The notes under the pieces were generated by a model. That model worked only from the letters and a program-made list of their open reading frames with translations, was not told the origin of the DNA and searched no databases. A program made the position numbers and the translations under genes. This document shows, in pieces, positions 1-8,387 of a stretch of DNA of 64,000 nt. Source of the stretch: Xenorhabdus griffiniae (GTDB lineage Bacteria > Pseudomonadota > Gammaproteobacteria > Enterobacterales > Enterobacteriaceae); assembly GCF_037265215.1 (NCBI RefSeq), contig NZ_CP147737.1:434001-498000 (forward strand), given 5' to 3'. Each line of letters starts with the position of its first letter. Position 1 is the first letter of the stretch.

Positions 1-950
1 GGCAATTGATCGATACGGATGGTATACGGGTGTACCGCCAGATGGCTGGCGTGAGCCTCTTTTACCATGCCAGTTAATTTAATGTGGTTTGGCGTAGAGT
101 CACTGGCGATAAGCATATGGTAATCAGGACCAATTCCATCAGCATATTTTGCGACTTCTTTCATCGCGCCAGGTTTAAACATCCAGTCATAGCTATAATT
201 CTGCCATGTACCATCTGACTTTTGTTCGTAGGTTTCGTTCCAGTCAGTGTAAGCGATAAGCTGAATCAGTTTCAGATCCATCCCCAATTTCGGCTCTAGT
301 TCATTCTTGATGCGTTTAAGTTCATTGGCATCAAAACATTGCAGATAAACTTTATCGCTCTTTTTGGTGTAACCATACTGTTTCAGAACTTCCAGCACCT
401 TGCGGGTGATATCTTTGCCTTCCTGACGATGGAACCACGGCGCCTTGATTTCAGGGTAGATGCCAATATCTTTACCCGTGGATTTATTCAGGCCCTGAAT
501 AAACTCCAGTTCTTCCTGAAAGGTATGAATGTGGAAATCTGACTTACCCATCGGGAAACGTCCGGGATAGCTTTGGACTTTTTTGCCATCCTTGATATCA
601 AAACCTTCCGTAAATTTCAGTGACTTAATTTCTGGCAGGGTAAAGTCGATCGCATAATAGCGACCGTCAGCACGGGCGCGGTTTGGGAAACGTTCTGCGA
701 CATCCGTTACGCGATCAAGATAGTGATCGTGCAGTACAATGAGCTGGTCATCTTTGGTCATAACCAGATCTTGCTCAAGATAATCTGCGCCTTGTGCATA
801 GGCCATTGCTTTAGCGGGTAATGTGTGTTCGGGTAAATAACCGCTAGCGCCACGATGGGCGATAACAATCTTATCTGCTGCATGTGCAATACCTGACATA
901 GATGATGCTAACAAAATACCCGCCATAATAGCCTTAATAGGTGTCTGCAT
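1..950 (-). CDS. glpQ: Periplasmic glycerophosphodiester phosphodiesterase (C-terminus beyond window)
   Basis: Hydrolyses glycerophosphodiesters to glycerol-3-phosphate and an alcohol in the periplasm, feeding GlpT. The reading frame begins at an ATG on the minus strand at 950 and stays open for 316 codons to the window edge; E. coli GlpQ is 358 residues, so roughly the last 40 are missing. Residues 1-24 form a signal peptide ending in an AHA cleavage motif. The GDPD signature follows at once, with His32-Arg33-Gly34 and then 'LEQDLVMTKDD' carrying the metal-binding acidic residues and the 'LHD' histidine. Near-continuous match to E. coli GlpQ from memory. It lies downstream of glpT on the same strand, but 842 bp away, unlike the tight glpTQ operon of E. 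coli; the gap is full of palindromic repeats. Confidence 0.95.
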   Translation of the reverse strand, partial: MQTPIKAIMAGILLASSMSGIAHAADKIVIAHRGASGYLPEHTLPAKAMAYAQGADYLEQDLVMTKDDQLIVLHDHYLDRVTDVAERFPNRARADGRYYAIDFTLPEIKSLKFTEGFDIKDGKKVQSYPGRFPMGKSDFHIHTFQEELEFIQGLNKSTGKDIGIYPEIKAPWFHRQEGKDITRKVLEVLKQYGYTKKSDKVYLQCFDANELKRIKNELEPKLGMDLKLIQLIAYTDWNETYEQKSDGTWQNYSYDWMFKPGAMKEVAKYADGIGPDYHMLIASDSTPNHIKLTGMVKEAHASHLAVHPYTIRIDQL

Positions 951-1080
951 TGAGGTTCTCCATTTATTCTAATAAAAGTCTTAAACAAAAAATTAGGTTA
1001 CTTACTGTCTTGCTGATTTTTCGTGAGTCGCCAGAAAAATAGGGTGATCATTCGAGTCGATTTTTATAGAAAATAATGAC

Positions 1081-1187
1081 ATATACCCATCTAACTTCAA
1101 GATGCGTGTGACTTTTCCCCGCGAAGCGGGGAGAAGTCAGGTTTCATATCGTGTCGTAAATTGCAAATTGAAGTTTAATGCGTATAA
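1081..1187. repeat. Type A palindromic repeat, copy 1
   Basis: About 107 bp. It starts with ATATACCCATCTAACTTCAA, has a central GC-rich hairpin (CCCCGCGAAGCGGGG) and ends AAGTTTAATGCGTATA. The same element recurs at 1462, 3438 (interrupted), 8241 and 22517 (partial). Ends are imperfect inverted repeats, so it resembles a MITE or other non-coding palindromic repeat. Confidence 0.85.
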
Positions 1188-1307
1188 CACAATCCTGAAT
1201 ATTAATTTTATCAGCAGTATGTCACAGTTTTATGACATAAAAATTTTCTCTAAGCTCTGTTTATATCCCGTTTCATTCTGGCTGTTATTAAATTAACAAA
1301 ATCACTA

Positions 1308-1409
1308 TAAATAGCGTTTCAAAATGATAGGAGTATTCCTTACCCCGCGCTCCGCGCGGGGTAAGGAACTCCAACATCTGATACTCTCAGTATTATGAAA
1401 ACCTATTTA
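1308..1409. repeat. Type B palindromic repeat, copy 1
   Basis: About 102 bp, from TAAATAGCGTTTCAAAATGA to TGAAAACCTATTTA, with a central CCCCGCGCTCCGCGCGGGG hairpin. TA dinucleotides flank both ends, as in IS630/mariner-type MITEs. Other copies lie at 3469, 22437 (truncated), 39047 and 43102. Confidence 0.85.
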
Positions 1410-1461
1410 TAAGATGGCTTTTTTATTACTAATGAAAGATGTAATAGAAAAGCATTGGCTT

Positions 1462-1569
1462 ATATACCAATCTAACTTCAAGATGCGTGTGATATCTCCC
1501 CGCGAAGCGGGGAGATATCAGGTTTCATATAATGTTGTCAATGGCAACTTGAAATTTAATGCGTATATA
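1462..1569. repeat. Type A palindromic repeat, copy 2
   Basis: About 108 bp with the left end ATATACCAATCTAACTTCAA and a central palindrome CTCCCCGCGAAGCGGGGAG. The right end is GCGTATATA. Only about 50 bp from the preceding type B repeat, so three palindromes are packed between glpQ and glpT. Confidence 0.85.
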
Positions 1570-1729
1570 ATATGAAAATAACACATGTAAAATATAGAGT
1601 TACGATTACAATAGAACATCTTGAAAGTGTTAAATCAAAAAACTGTTAATACAGTATGGATATAAAGAAGATATCCATAAGTAAAAGTAAGCAATATATT
1701 TAACGCTGTATAACATGATAACCCATGAG

Positions 1730-1758
1730 ATCGCAGTACAAGAGAGTTGTACTGCGAT
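1730..1758. other. Perfect 12-bp stem-loop downstream of glpT
   Basis: ATCGCAGTACAA, loop GAGAG, then the exact complement. It lies 35 bp beyond the glpT stop. No T-rich tract follows on the minus strand, so it may protect the 3' end of glpT mRNA or act as a partial terminator rather than a classic intrinsic terminator. Confidence 0.5.
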
Positions 1759-1792
1759 TGATATGGTTATTAATCAGCGTATTACAATGACA

Positions 1793-3145
1793 TCACTGAC
1801 CTTGACGGGCAATTTCCTGCTTATGCTTATTTTCACTCAACATAACAAACAGCAGCAGAATAACCGAGAGGATACAACCGCCGATCATGACCATAAAGCC
1901 ACCGTCCCAACCGAAGTAGTCAACGGTATAGCCGACGATGATACTGGCCGCAACCGAACCGCCCAGGTAGCCAAACAAACCGGTAAAGCCCGCGGCTGTG
2001 CCTGCTGCTTTTTTCGGTGCTAATTCCAGGGCATGTAGGCCGATTAGCATCACCGGACCGTAAATCAGGAAGCCGATAACCAGCATACAGATCATATCGA
2101 TATCAGGATTACCCTCTGGGTTCAGCCAGAATACGATAGTGGCGATGGTGACAAGGATCATGAAGAATACGCCTGTGGCACCACGGTTGCCTTTAAATAC
2201 TTTGTCCGACATCCAACCACACAGCAGCGTACCCGGAATACCCGCATACTCATACAGGAAGTAAGCCCAGGAAGACTTATCCATGGTAAAGTCTTTCACT
2301 TCCTTCAAGTAAGTCGGTGACCAGTCAAGAATACCGTAGCGCAGTAAGTATACGAATACGTTGGCAACTGCGATCATCCACAGTAATTTATTCGGCAAAA
2401 CGTACTGCATGAAAATTTCTTTTGCAGTCAGTTCTTTTTCGTTTTTTTCCGTATAGTCAGGTGGATAATCGTTTTTATACTCTTCGATAGGGGGTAAACC
2501 ACAGGATTGTGGAGTATCGCGCATTAAAGCGAAAACAATGAGTGCCACGATGATAGCTGCAAAGGCTGGCATGTAGAACGCGGCTTTCCAGTCATTGAAC
2601 CAGGCCATTCCCAACATGAACAGTAATGGTGGCACGCCGCCGCCAACGTTATGTGCACAGTTCCAGACAGAAACAATTCCACCACGCTCTTTCTGTGACC
2701 ACCAGTGAACCATGGTACGCCCGCAAGGAGGCCAACCCATACCCTGGAACCAGCCGCAGAGGAACAGCAGAGAAAACATGATAGCAATGCTGGAAGTCGC
2801 CCATGGCACGAAGCCCATAATCAGCATCACTGCCGCCGCCAGTATCAAACCCGCAGGTAAGAAAACACGTGGATTCGAGCGGTCGGAAACGGAGCCCATG
2901 ATGAATTTTGAGAAGCCGTATGCAATTGAAATCCCTGATAATGCAAAACCAAGATCCCCCTTAGAAAAGCCTTGTTCGATCAAGGAAGGTATGGCGAGAG
3001 CAAAGTTTTTTCTTACCAGATAGTAAGCCGCATATCCGAAGAAGATCCCCATAAAAATTTGCCAGCGCAAGCGACGATAGAGTGGATCTATTTCCTGCGC
3101 AGGCAACCGAGCCTTATGAGGCGCCGGCTTGAAAATACTTAACAT
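1793..3145 (-). CDS. glpT: Glycerol-3-phosphate:phosphate antiporter
   Basis: Inner-membrane MFS antiporter that imports glycerol-3-phosphate in exchange for phosphate; also the entry route of fosfomycin in enterobacteria. 450 residues against 452 in E. coli. I chose the ATG at 3145 because the protein then begins '[15 protein letters not shown]' as in E. coli GlpT and a GGAGA site sits 8 bases upstream; an upstream in-frame ATG at 3193 would add 16 unrelated residues. Visible family hallmarks are '[15 protein letters not shown]' in TM1, 'SVSDRSNPR' in the first MFS loop and '[16 protein letters not shown]'. A perfect CRP site lies upstream. The usual partner glpQ is downstream but far away. 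Confidence 0.96.
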   Translation of the reverse strand: MLSIFKPAPHKARLPAQEIDPLYRRLRWQIFMGIFFGYAAYYLVRKNFALAIPSLIEQGFSKGDLGFALSGISIAYGFSKFIMGSVSDRSNPRVFLPAGLILAAAVMLIMGFVPWATSSIAIMFSLLFLCGWFQGMGWPPCGRTMVHWWSQKERGGIVSVWNCAHNVGGGVPPLLFMLGMAWFNDWKAAFYMPAFAAIIVALIVFALMRDTPQSCGLPPIEEYKNDYPPDYTEKNEKELTAKEIFMQYVLPNKLLWMIAVANVFVYLLRYGILDWSPTYLKEVKDFTMDKSSWAYFLYEYAGIPGTLLCGWMSDKVFKGNRGATGVFFMILVTIATIVFWLNPEGNPDIDMICMLVIGFLIYGPVMLIGLHALELAPKKAAGTAAGFTGLFGYLGGSVAASIIVGYTVDYFGWDGGFMVMIGGCILSVILLLFVMLSENKHKQEIARQGQ

Positions 3146-3369
3146 ATTTTTTGTCTCCACATGACTTTTGTATGAGCGAATCACCACCATCAAGCAATGA
3201 TGGCGTTAAACGAAAAATTTTAGCTATTTATTTTCTATATCGAAGCTAATATTAGCTGAAAACAACCTTATATGACTGTGAGGTATCGCTAACATATAGA
3301 TATAATTTCGCAAAGTCGATAATTTTGAGTGATTTAGCGCTTTTTTTGAATACAAATTATTTATATTAG

Positions 3370-3385
3370 TGTGACAGCAGTCACA
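3370..3385. promoter_or_regulatory. CRP binding site upstream of glpT
   Basis: TGTGACAGCAGTCACA is a perfect TGTGA-N6-TCACA palindrome. It lies 225 bp upstream of the glpT start, which fits cAMP-CRP control of glycerol-phosphate uptake known in E. coli. A possible -10 on the minus strand is GTATTC near 3347-3353; no convincing GlpR operator was identified by eye. Confidence 0.7.
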
Positions 3386-3437
3386 ATAAACGGGACTTTT
3401 GGGCTATTTTTTATTTTTGTACGTTTAAAGTTTGTAT

Positions 3438-3643
3438 ATATACCAATCTCCTTTCAAGATGCGTCTTATAAATGGTTTTCATAATACTGAGAGTATCAGA
3501 TGTTGGAGTTCCTTACCCCGCGCGCCGCGCGGGGTAAGGAATACTCCTATTATTTTGAAACGCCATTTATCTCCCCGCGTAGCGGGGAGATATAAACAAT
3601 CACATTGATTTGCAAGCTGCAACTTGAAGTTAGATTGGTATAT
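3438..3643. repeat. Type A repeat interrupted by a type B repeat
   Basis: The outer element has exact terminal inverted repeats ATATACCAATCT and AGATTGGTATAT. A complete type B element (3469-3569) sits inside it, flanked by TA on each side. This is a nested insertion, giving the order of the events. Confidence 0.85.
3469..3569. repeat. Type B palindromic repeat, copy 2 (nested)
   Basis: Inverted orientation relative to copy 1: TAAATGGTTTTCATAATACT to TTTTGAAACGCCATTTA, with central CCCCGCGCGCCGCGCGGGG. It is inserted in the left arm of a type A element. Confidence 0.85.
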
Positions 3644-4327
3644 TCTCGACCAAATAAAAGCTCATTATTATTAGGGAAATGTGCCTGATGTAGTAACCAT
3701 AGAAAAGTTAGATAAATATAACCCACACAAACGTTCCTATTATAAAAATTATTTAATAAATAACTGTTGGTTTTTTCTGCTTGCTTTTTTTATAAGTGGT
3801 ACTATTTTCCTGATGGTGTTATTTAAATAATATTCTCATTTGCATATGCAATTTATTTTTATTTACATGCGTTGCGTTTTTTGTAACGCAGTTATAAATA
3901 AAATGTTTGAAATTAAAATTCAAAATAATGGATATTACTACAAATAGTTATTCATGCTGCTGATAACAGTTTACATGCAGGGCTGGATAACCATTTTGTG
4001 GTATAAATTTTAATAATATCAATGTGTTAATTGATTTTGGTTGCGGGTTGTATAGGCGTGATACACTCTGTCTTCCAAATAATAATGGGTTTTATATAAA
4101 TTGATTGTTTAATGAATAAAAGATTACAAATTTATACTAATTAATATACTTATTAAATTCTAAGAAAATTTTTTTAATTTATTTTTTTTATCCAATTAGC
4201 GTCAACATAAGGTATTTGAAAATACTGAATGTAGGCAAAAATTGGAAGATAACGACTACCAGCATTGATGCCTCTACTCATCATGAAAAATGATGAAACC
4301 AATGAGGCTCAGAATGAGAGCATCATT
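3644..4327. other. AT-rich intergenic region
   Basis: About 680 bp, strongly AT-rich with many short homopolymer runs. I see no gene, RNA or clear terminator in it; it separates the nested repeat from the small MbtH locus. Confidence 0.6.
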
Positions 4328-4633
4328 ATGAATACTTACACACACAAGGCAATATTACACACAGCATTTACTACTGGGCAAAAAAAATCTTCCGTTGTTG
4401 AAGCTGAATTTCATCGTAATATCAGTCATATGACAGCAGAATTTGAACCGTGCTTTAAGAACGCTCCTTCGGGGAGTCGTGATTTTTCCCGAATTCGAGC
4501 GCTTGCTACAGTATCACTGACGGGGGTGACCGGATATGTCCACCAAATATTACACTATCTGATTGGTATTGGATTCTTACCGGCAGCGCTTTCAAAAAGT
4601 TGCAATATGGAGGCTGTATCATGGAACGATTAA
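4328..4633 (+). CDS. Hypothetical protein upstream of the MbtH-like gene
   Basis: Open frame of 101 residues from the ATG at 4328 (an in-frame ATG at 4265 would give 122). I do not recognise a family. It overlaps the start of the MbtH-like gene by 13 bp, which would allow translational coupling, and a GAGAG lies just before the chosen start. The internal stretch 'VTGYVHQILHYLIGIGFLPAAL' is hydrophobic. A UUCG-type small hairpin at about 4463-4476 lies within it, so the region could instead be a leader for the downstream gene. Coding status is uncertain. Confidence 0.35.
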   Translation: MNTYTHKAILHTAFTTGQKKSSVVEAEFHRNISHMTAEFEPCFKNAPSGSRDFSRIRALATVSLTGVTGYVHQILHYLIGIGFLPAALSKSCNMEAVSWND

Positions 4634-4803
4634 TCAGAAAAGAAATCATGAATTGGATGATCGTTACCAATGGTAAACAGCATTATTCAGTCTGGCCTAT
4701 TGAGTATGAGATCCCGCAGGGATGGATGGTCATAGGCAGAACAGGGACGAAAGAAGAATGTTTGAGTTATATTACTAAAATTTGGCAGGAGCCGACAAGA
4801 TAG
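4621..4803 (+). CDS. MbtH-like NRPS accessory protein
   Basis: 60 residues. MbtH-like proteins bind NRPS adenylation domains and help their folding or activity in the cytosol. The family signature is visible: 'NGKQHYSVWP', then 'PQGWMVIG' and 'CLSYITKIW', with the conserved tryptophans in place of the usual SLWP, GW and final W. The ATG at 4621 is preferred over one at 4600 because GGAGG sits 7 bases before it. No NRPS gene is adjacent: the only one in view starts 18.7 kb away. The C-terminal 'D-x-RP' of many family members is altered to 'EPTR'. An intrinsic terminator follows, so the gene stands alone or with the small frame before it. Confidence 0.85.
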   Translation: MERLIRKEIMNWMIVTNGKQHYSVWPIEYEIPQGWMVIGRTGTKEECLSYITKIWQEPTR

Positions 4804-4820
4804 ACATTGTTAACCAAGTT

Positions 4821-4857
4821 ATGGGCATGTTCCTGCGGGTTCATGCCCGTTTTATTT
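4821..4857 (+). terminator. Intrinsic terminator after the MbtH-like gene
   Basis: GGGCATG (4823-4829) pairs with CATGCCC (4842-4848), followed by GTTTTATTT. It starts 20 bp after the stop codon. Confidence 0.8.
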
Positions 4858-4896
4858 CGCCAGTAAGTTTCGGTCAGTGAGTCAATTAATTATGCT

Positions 4897-4957
4897 ATTC
4901 GCCTCATTTTGTGAGGCAAATAGCGTTGTTATTTGCCTCATTCTATGAGTAGAATGA
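4897..4957. promoter_or_regulatory. Direct-repeat candidate operator upstream of the Fic gene
   Basis: Two copies of ATTYGCCTCATTYTRTGAG begin at 4897 and 4931, 34 bp apart. Each also contains an inverted repeat: GCCTCA/TGAGGC at 4901-4917 and TCATTCT/AGAATGA at 4938-4957. They end about 30 bp before the Fic start. Because the Fic protein ends in a winged-helix-like segment, autoregulation is a reasonable inference. Confidence 0.55.
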
Positions 4958-4988
4958 TTAGACTATTGGCGTCATAAGGTGGAATTCA

Positions 4989-6083
4989 ATGTGGATCTGG
5001 GAACAAAAAAATTGGCCTAATTTCCAATGGGATGAGCATGTACTGAATCCTATTTTGCGGGAAATTCACTTTAATCAGGGGATGCTATTAGGAAAATCTG
5101 ACGTTGAAAGTACAGAGCAAGCAACACTGGATAATCTTCTTGCCAGTATCCTCTATTCCTGTGAAATAGAAGGTGAAAAGTTGAATGCAGCATCAGTACG
5201 CTCTTCATTGGCAAATCGATTCGGGATCAGTGAAGCTAAGCCCTATCCAACCAGTGAGCAGACCGATGGTATGGCAGAAATTGCCTTTGATGTGGTGGTG
5301 AGATATAACGAATCTCTGACGCTAAATCGCCTTTTGAAATGGCACGAATTGATGTTTCCTGCGGATTATACTTTGTTTAGTCCCATTAAAGGTGGTCAAC
5401 TGCGGCACGGGGGGATGCAAGTCATCTCTGGTAGAATAGATAATCCTATTGTTCATTTTGAAGCACCACCTGCCGAAAAATTGCAGGGAGAAATGACACA
5501 GTTTATTACCTGGTTTAATCAATCTCGTCATGAACTCTATCTTGATCCGATTTTGCGGGCAGCAATCGTACATTTATGGTTTGTCACGTTGCATCCAATG
5601 GAAGATGGTAATGGGCGCATTGCCCGTTTTTTGACTGATTTAGTATTGGCGCAAGGTGAAAGCCGTTCGATTCGATTTTATGCCATGTCAGTAAGTATTT
5701 GTGAACGCCGTAAGCAATATTACGAAATACTGGAACAGACTCAACGTGGTGATCTGGATATTACCGATTGGATGGTGTGGTTTCTGCAAACACTCAATAG
5801 CACCCTTATTGCTAAATTGAAGCAAATTGATGACCTAGTGAAAAAGACTCGATTCTGGCGTCGTGTTGATCAAAGCCAGCTCAATCAGGAACAAATAAAA
5901 GTATTGAACAGAATGTTAGATGCTGATTTTCAACAAGGTATTAATAGCAGCCAATATCAAAAAGTGGCTAAAGTGAGTCGTGCAACCGCGACCCGACATT
6001 TAAATCATCTAACAGAACTCGGTTGTTTGGAAAAAACTGAGGCTGGGGGCCGTAGCACACGTTATATTATTCATCATATTTGA
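4989..6083 (+). CDS. Fic-family AMP-transferase with C-terminal winged-helix segment
   Basis: Predicted protein adenylylation enzyme of 364 residues. The N-terminus ('MWIWEQKNWPNFQWD') is the DUF4172-type region found before many Fic domains. An inhibitory helix motif S-x-x-x-E-G is at Ser57-Glu61-Gly62, placing it in the class with an N-terminal autoinhibitory helix. The catalytic Fic motif 'HPMEDGNGRIAR' covers His202 to Arg213 with the catalytic His, the metal-binding acidic residue and both arginines present. Residues about 300-360 ('SSQYQKVAKVSRATATRHLNHL') look like a DNA-binding winged helix. No partner antitoxin gene is adjacent, consistent with the inhibitory helix being in the same chain. 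GGTGGA precedes the ATG. Confidence 0.88.
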   Translation: MWIWEQKNWPNFQWDEHVLNPILREIHFNQGMLLGKSDVESTEQATLDNLLASILYSCEIEGEKLNAASVRSSLANRFGISEAKPYPTSEQTDGMAEIAFDVVVRYNESLTLNRLLKWHELMFPADYTLFSPIKGGQLRHGGMQVISGRIDNPIVHFEAPPAEKLQGEMTQFITWFNQSRHELYLDPILRAAIVHLWFVTLHPMEDGNGRIARFLTDLVLAQGESRSIRFYAMSVSICERRKQYYEILEQTQRGDLDITDWMVWFLQTLNSTLIAKLKQIDDLVKKTRFWRRVDQSQLNQEQIKVLNRMLDADFQQGINSSQYQKVAKVSRATATRHLNHLTELGCLEKTEAGGRSTRYIIHHI

Positions 6084-6099
6084 ATCTATTTTGGTCAAA

Positions 6100-6129
6100 C
6101 TCTTAGGGCGGGAATTCCCGCACTAAGAG
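6100..6129. terminator. Convergent hairpin between the Fic gene and gldA
   Basis: CTCTTAG (6100-6106) pairs with CTAAGAG (6123-6129), and an inner GCGGG/CCCGC stem closes on AATT. It lies between the convergent stop codons and could end transcription from both sides, although the T tracts are poor. Confidence 0.6.
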
Positions 6130-6153
6130 CAATCGAATTAATTTCGCAATCAC

Positions 6154-7254
6154 TTAATACAACCAATCTTTACCCACTTGATCTGCGGCCAAAATTGCGG
6201 CGTAAACTTGTTCTGGTGTCACAACAAATGGCATATTGTGAATGGTTTCACCTTCGGCACAACTTGCGATAGCGACTTGCATGATTTTCTGATGCAGTTT
6301 CTCATTATCACGTAAGCCCAATTGCTCCAATGTGACGGGTAACCCGACCTGTACACAGAAATCGAGCACGGTTTCCAATTCTTCACTTGGGCTATTTTCT
6401 AAGATCAATTGTGTCAGAGTTCCAAACGCAACTTTTTCGCCATGATAGAGATGATGACACTCTTCCAGCACGGTAAAGCCATTGTGGATGGCGTGAGCTG
6501 CTGCTAATCCTGCACTTTCAAAACCAATGCCACTCAAGTAGGTATTTGCTTCCACAATATTTTCAACGGCTGGTGTACTGACACCGGCTTCTACCGCCAG
6601 TTTTGCTTTATAACCTTCCGCCAGCAAGGTTTCATAACACAGTTTTGCCAATGCCAAACCTGTAGTGGATGTTGCACCGCCAGCCATGGTTGGTTTGTGG
6701 GCTGTACTGCTGGCGCGTGCCTCAAAATAGGTGGCGAGTGCATCTCCCATACCTGCGACAAGCAGGCGAACCGGTGCCTTAGCAATGATATTGGTATCCA
6801 TTAGCACGATGTTTGGATTTTGTGGATAGAACAGGTAGCTGTCGAATTCACCGAGTTCAGTATAAAGAACGGAAAGGGCACTGGTCGGTGCATCTGTTGA
6901 AGCAAGGGTAGGAGAAATAATGACGGGTATTTTGGCTTCGTATGCAACCGCCTTGGCAGTATCAATCGTCTTTCCTCCCCCGATCCCGATAACAGCCTGA
7001 CATTGTTGTTTCAACAAAATGGCAGACAAGCGATAGATCTCATTACGGCTGCACTCACCATTGAAAAGTTCGAAATGGCTAGTCACTTCGTGTTCTTCGA
7101 GACTCTGGCTGACGGTATCCCCAATAAGGCTCATCACGAAATTATCAGCAATCACGAAGACGTGGTCAGCAAGTATTTTGGTGTATCGACCAATGTGAGA
7201 TAACGCACCTGGCCCTTGAATATATTTGGATGGAGACTGGATCACTTTCAGCAT
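6154..7254 (-). CDS. gldA: Glycerol dehydrogenase
   Basis: NAD-dependent, metal-containing dehydrogenase that interconverts glycerol and dihydroxyacetone in the cytosol. 366 residues, the same length as E. coli GldA (367). The nucleotide-binding 'GIGGGKTIDTAK' is at about 90-101. The metal ligands match the family: Asp171 in 'AGMGDALAT', His254 in 'AAAHAIHNG' and His271 in 'LYHGEKVAFG'. 'SPTLASTDAP' is the usual iron-containing alcohol dehydrogenase family block. It is a single gene, transcribed toward the Fic gene, with its own spacer upstream. Confidence 0.95.
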   Translation of the reverse strand: MLKVIQSPSKYIQGPGALSHIGRYTKILADHVFVIADNFVMSLIGDTVSQSLEEHEVTSHFELFNGECSRNEIYRLSAILLKQQCQAVIGIGGGKTIDTAKAVAYEAKIPVIISPTLASTDAPTSALSVLYTELGEFDSYLFYPQNPNIVLMDTNIIAKAPVRLLVAGMGDALATYFEARASSTAHKPTMAGGATSTTGLALAKLCYETLLAEGYKAKLAVEAGVSTPAVENIVEANTYLSGIGFESAGLAAAHAIHNGFTVLEECHHLYHGEKVAFGTLTQLILENSPSEELETVLDFCVQVGLPVTLEQLGLRDNEKLHQKIMQVAIASCAEGETIHNMPFVVTPEQVYAAILAADQVGKDWLY

Positions 7255-7447
7255 AAGAAATATTCCTTCTTTACCGGAAACTAGGCATAGAGTGTCACAA
7301 TACTGGCGTAGGGCAAGTTACGCATTGCCCATCCACACTATACGGCAAAATATGCAGAGAAGTTATGAGTAAAAGCAGGAAATGAGTGATATGAGGGGAA
7401 ACACTGGCGGAACGTTTGTCCCCCTGATTGACTCAGGGAGGATGTTT

Positions 7448-8116
7448 TTAGTTGGCTTTGGCCAGGATTTTTTCTTCTGTTTGGGCGAAAAAGTATTTCA
7501 GGATTAAGTTTAACAGAATGCCATAAGCAGGCAGGAAGAACAGCATGCAGATAAACAGCTTGAAAGCATAATCTACTAGCGCAATTTCTACCCAGTGGGT
7601 TGCCATAAATGCATCCGTGCTGCGGTAAAACGCGATAAAGAAAAAGGCCAGTGTATCAAGCATATTACCGAAAAACATGGCGGCAGCCGGCGCTATCCAC
7701 CAGCGGCTTTTTTGGCGAAGACGATTAAAAACACCAACATCTAATATCTGGCCGAGTACATAGGCCATAAAACTAGCGGCGGCAATGCGAGCGACAAACA
7801 CATTAAAGGTTCCCAACGTCTCGAATCCTTGCCAGACTCCCTGGAAAAACAGAGCCGAAATCAGATAGGAGATCAGCAATGCCGGCAGCATAACGGAAAT
7901 AATGATCCGGCGCGCCAATGGCGCACCATAAATACGCACGGTCAGATCAGTTGCCAAAAAGATAAAGGGAAATGTAAATGCTCCCCAAGTGGTATGAAAA
8001 CCCAAAATTGAGATGGGTAATTGCACCAGATAGTTACTGGAAGTAATGATCAAAATGTGAAAAAGCGACAGCCAGATCAAGGCCGTAGCCCGCTGTTGCG
8101 TAGTTAATTGCAGCAT
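7448..8116 (-). CDS. yhhQ: Queuosine precursor transporter (YhhQ/VUT family)
   Basis: Inner-membrane transporter of 222 residues for salvage of queuosine precursors used in tRNA wobble modification. About six hydrophobic segments are visible, and the central 'GFHTTWGAFTFPFIFLATDLTVRIYGAPLARR' region is nearly identical to E. coli YhhQ (described by its ends here: residues about 39-70). The typical 'FGNMLDTLAFFFIAF' segment follows. Neighbour tusA is divergent; the same genes are adjacent in E. coli. Start ATG at 8116 gives the E. coli-like N-terminus. Confidence 0.93.
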   Translation of the reverse strand: MLQLTTQQRATALIWLSLFHILIITSSNYLVQLPISILGFHTTWGAFTFPFIFLATDLTVRIYGAPLARRIIISVMLPALLISYLISALFFQGVWQGFETLGTFNVFVARIAAASFMAYVLGQILDVGVFNRLRQKSRWWIAPAAAMFFGNMLDTLAFFFIAFYRSTDAFMATHWVEIALVDYAFKLFICMLFFLPAYGILLNLILKYFFAQTEEKILAKAN

Positions 8117-8240
8117 ATTGTACCTTTTTGGTGGATGGGGTGAGGGAACCCAATAAATCGATTTACCTGACGATCAGGCGGTGGGATCATACGTGTGTTG
8201 CGCAATAAAAGTAAAGTATGGCAGTTGACGATATTTTGTA

Positions 8241-8347
8241 ATATACGCATTAAACTTCAAGTTGCCATTTACAACACGATATGAAACCTGCTTTCTCCTC
8301 GCTTCAAGGGGAGAAATCACACGCATCTTGAAGTTAGATTGGTATAT
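8241..8347. repeat. Type A palindromic repeat, copy 3, at the tusA promoter
   Basis: Runs from ATATACGCATTAAACTTCAA to AGATTGGTATAT in the opposite orientation to copy 1. Its right end overlaps TATAAT at 8345-8350, 38 bp before the tusA ATG. Confidence 0.85.
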
Positions 8348-8350
8348 AAT
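8345..8350 (+). promoter_or_regulatory. Possible -10 box of tusA formed at a repeat edge
   Basis: TATAAT, exact consensus, is built from the last three bases of the type A repeat and the next three bases. I see no good -35 at 16-18 bp upstream, so activity is uncertain. Confidence 0.4.
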
Positions 8351-8387
8351 CCATTGCCATAGATTTTTTGAACCTACAGAGATTGTT

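Larger units (their letters stand above)
951..1792. other. Repeat-filled glpT-glpQ spacer
   Basis: 842 bp without a credible gene. It holds two type A palindromic repeats, one type B repeat and one perfect stem-loop listed separately. Short open frames here run through the repeats and have no ribosome site or family resemblance. The spacer separates two genes that are normally co-transcribed with a short gap. Confidence 0.7.

Noticed and set aside
1102..1296. 64-codon frame between glpQ and glpT
   Set aside because: It starts inside a palindromic repeat and has no ribosome site or protein-like composition.
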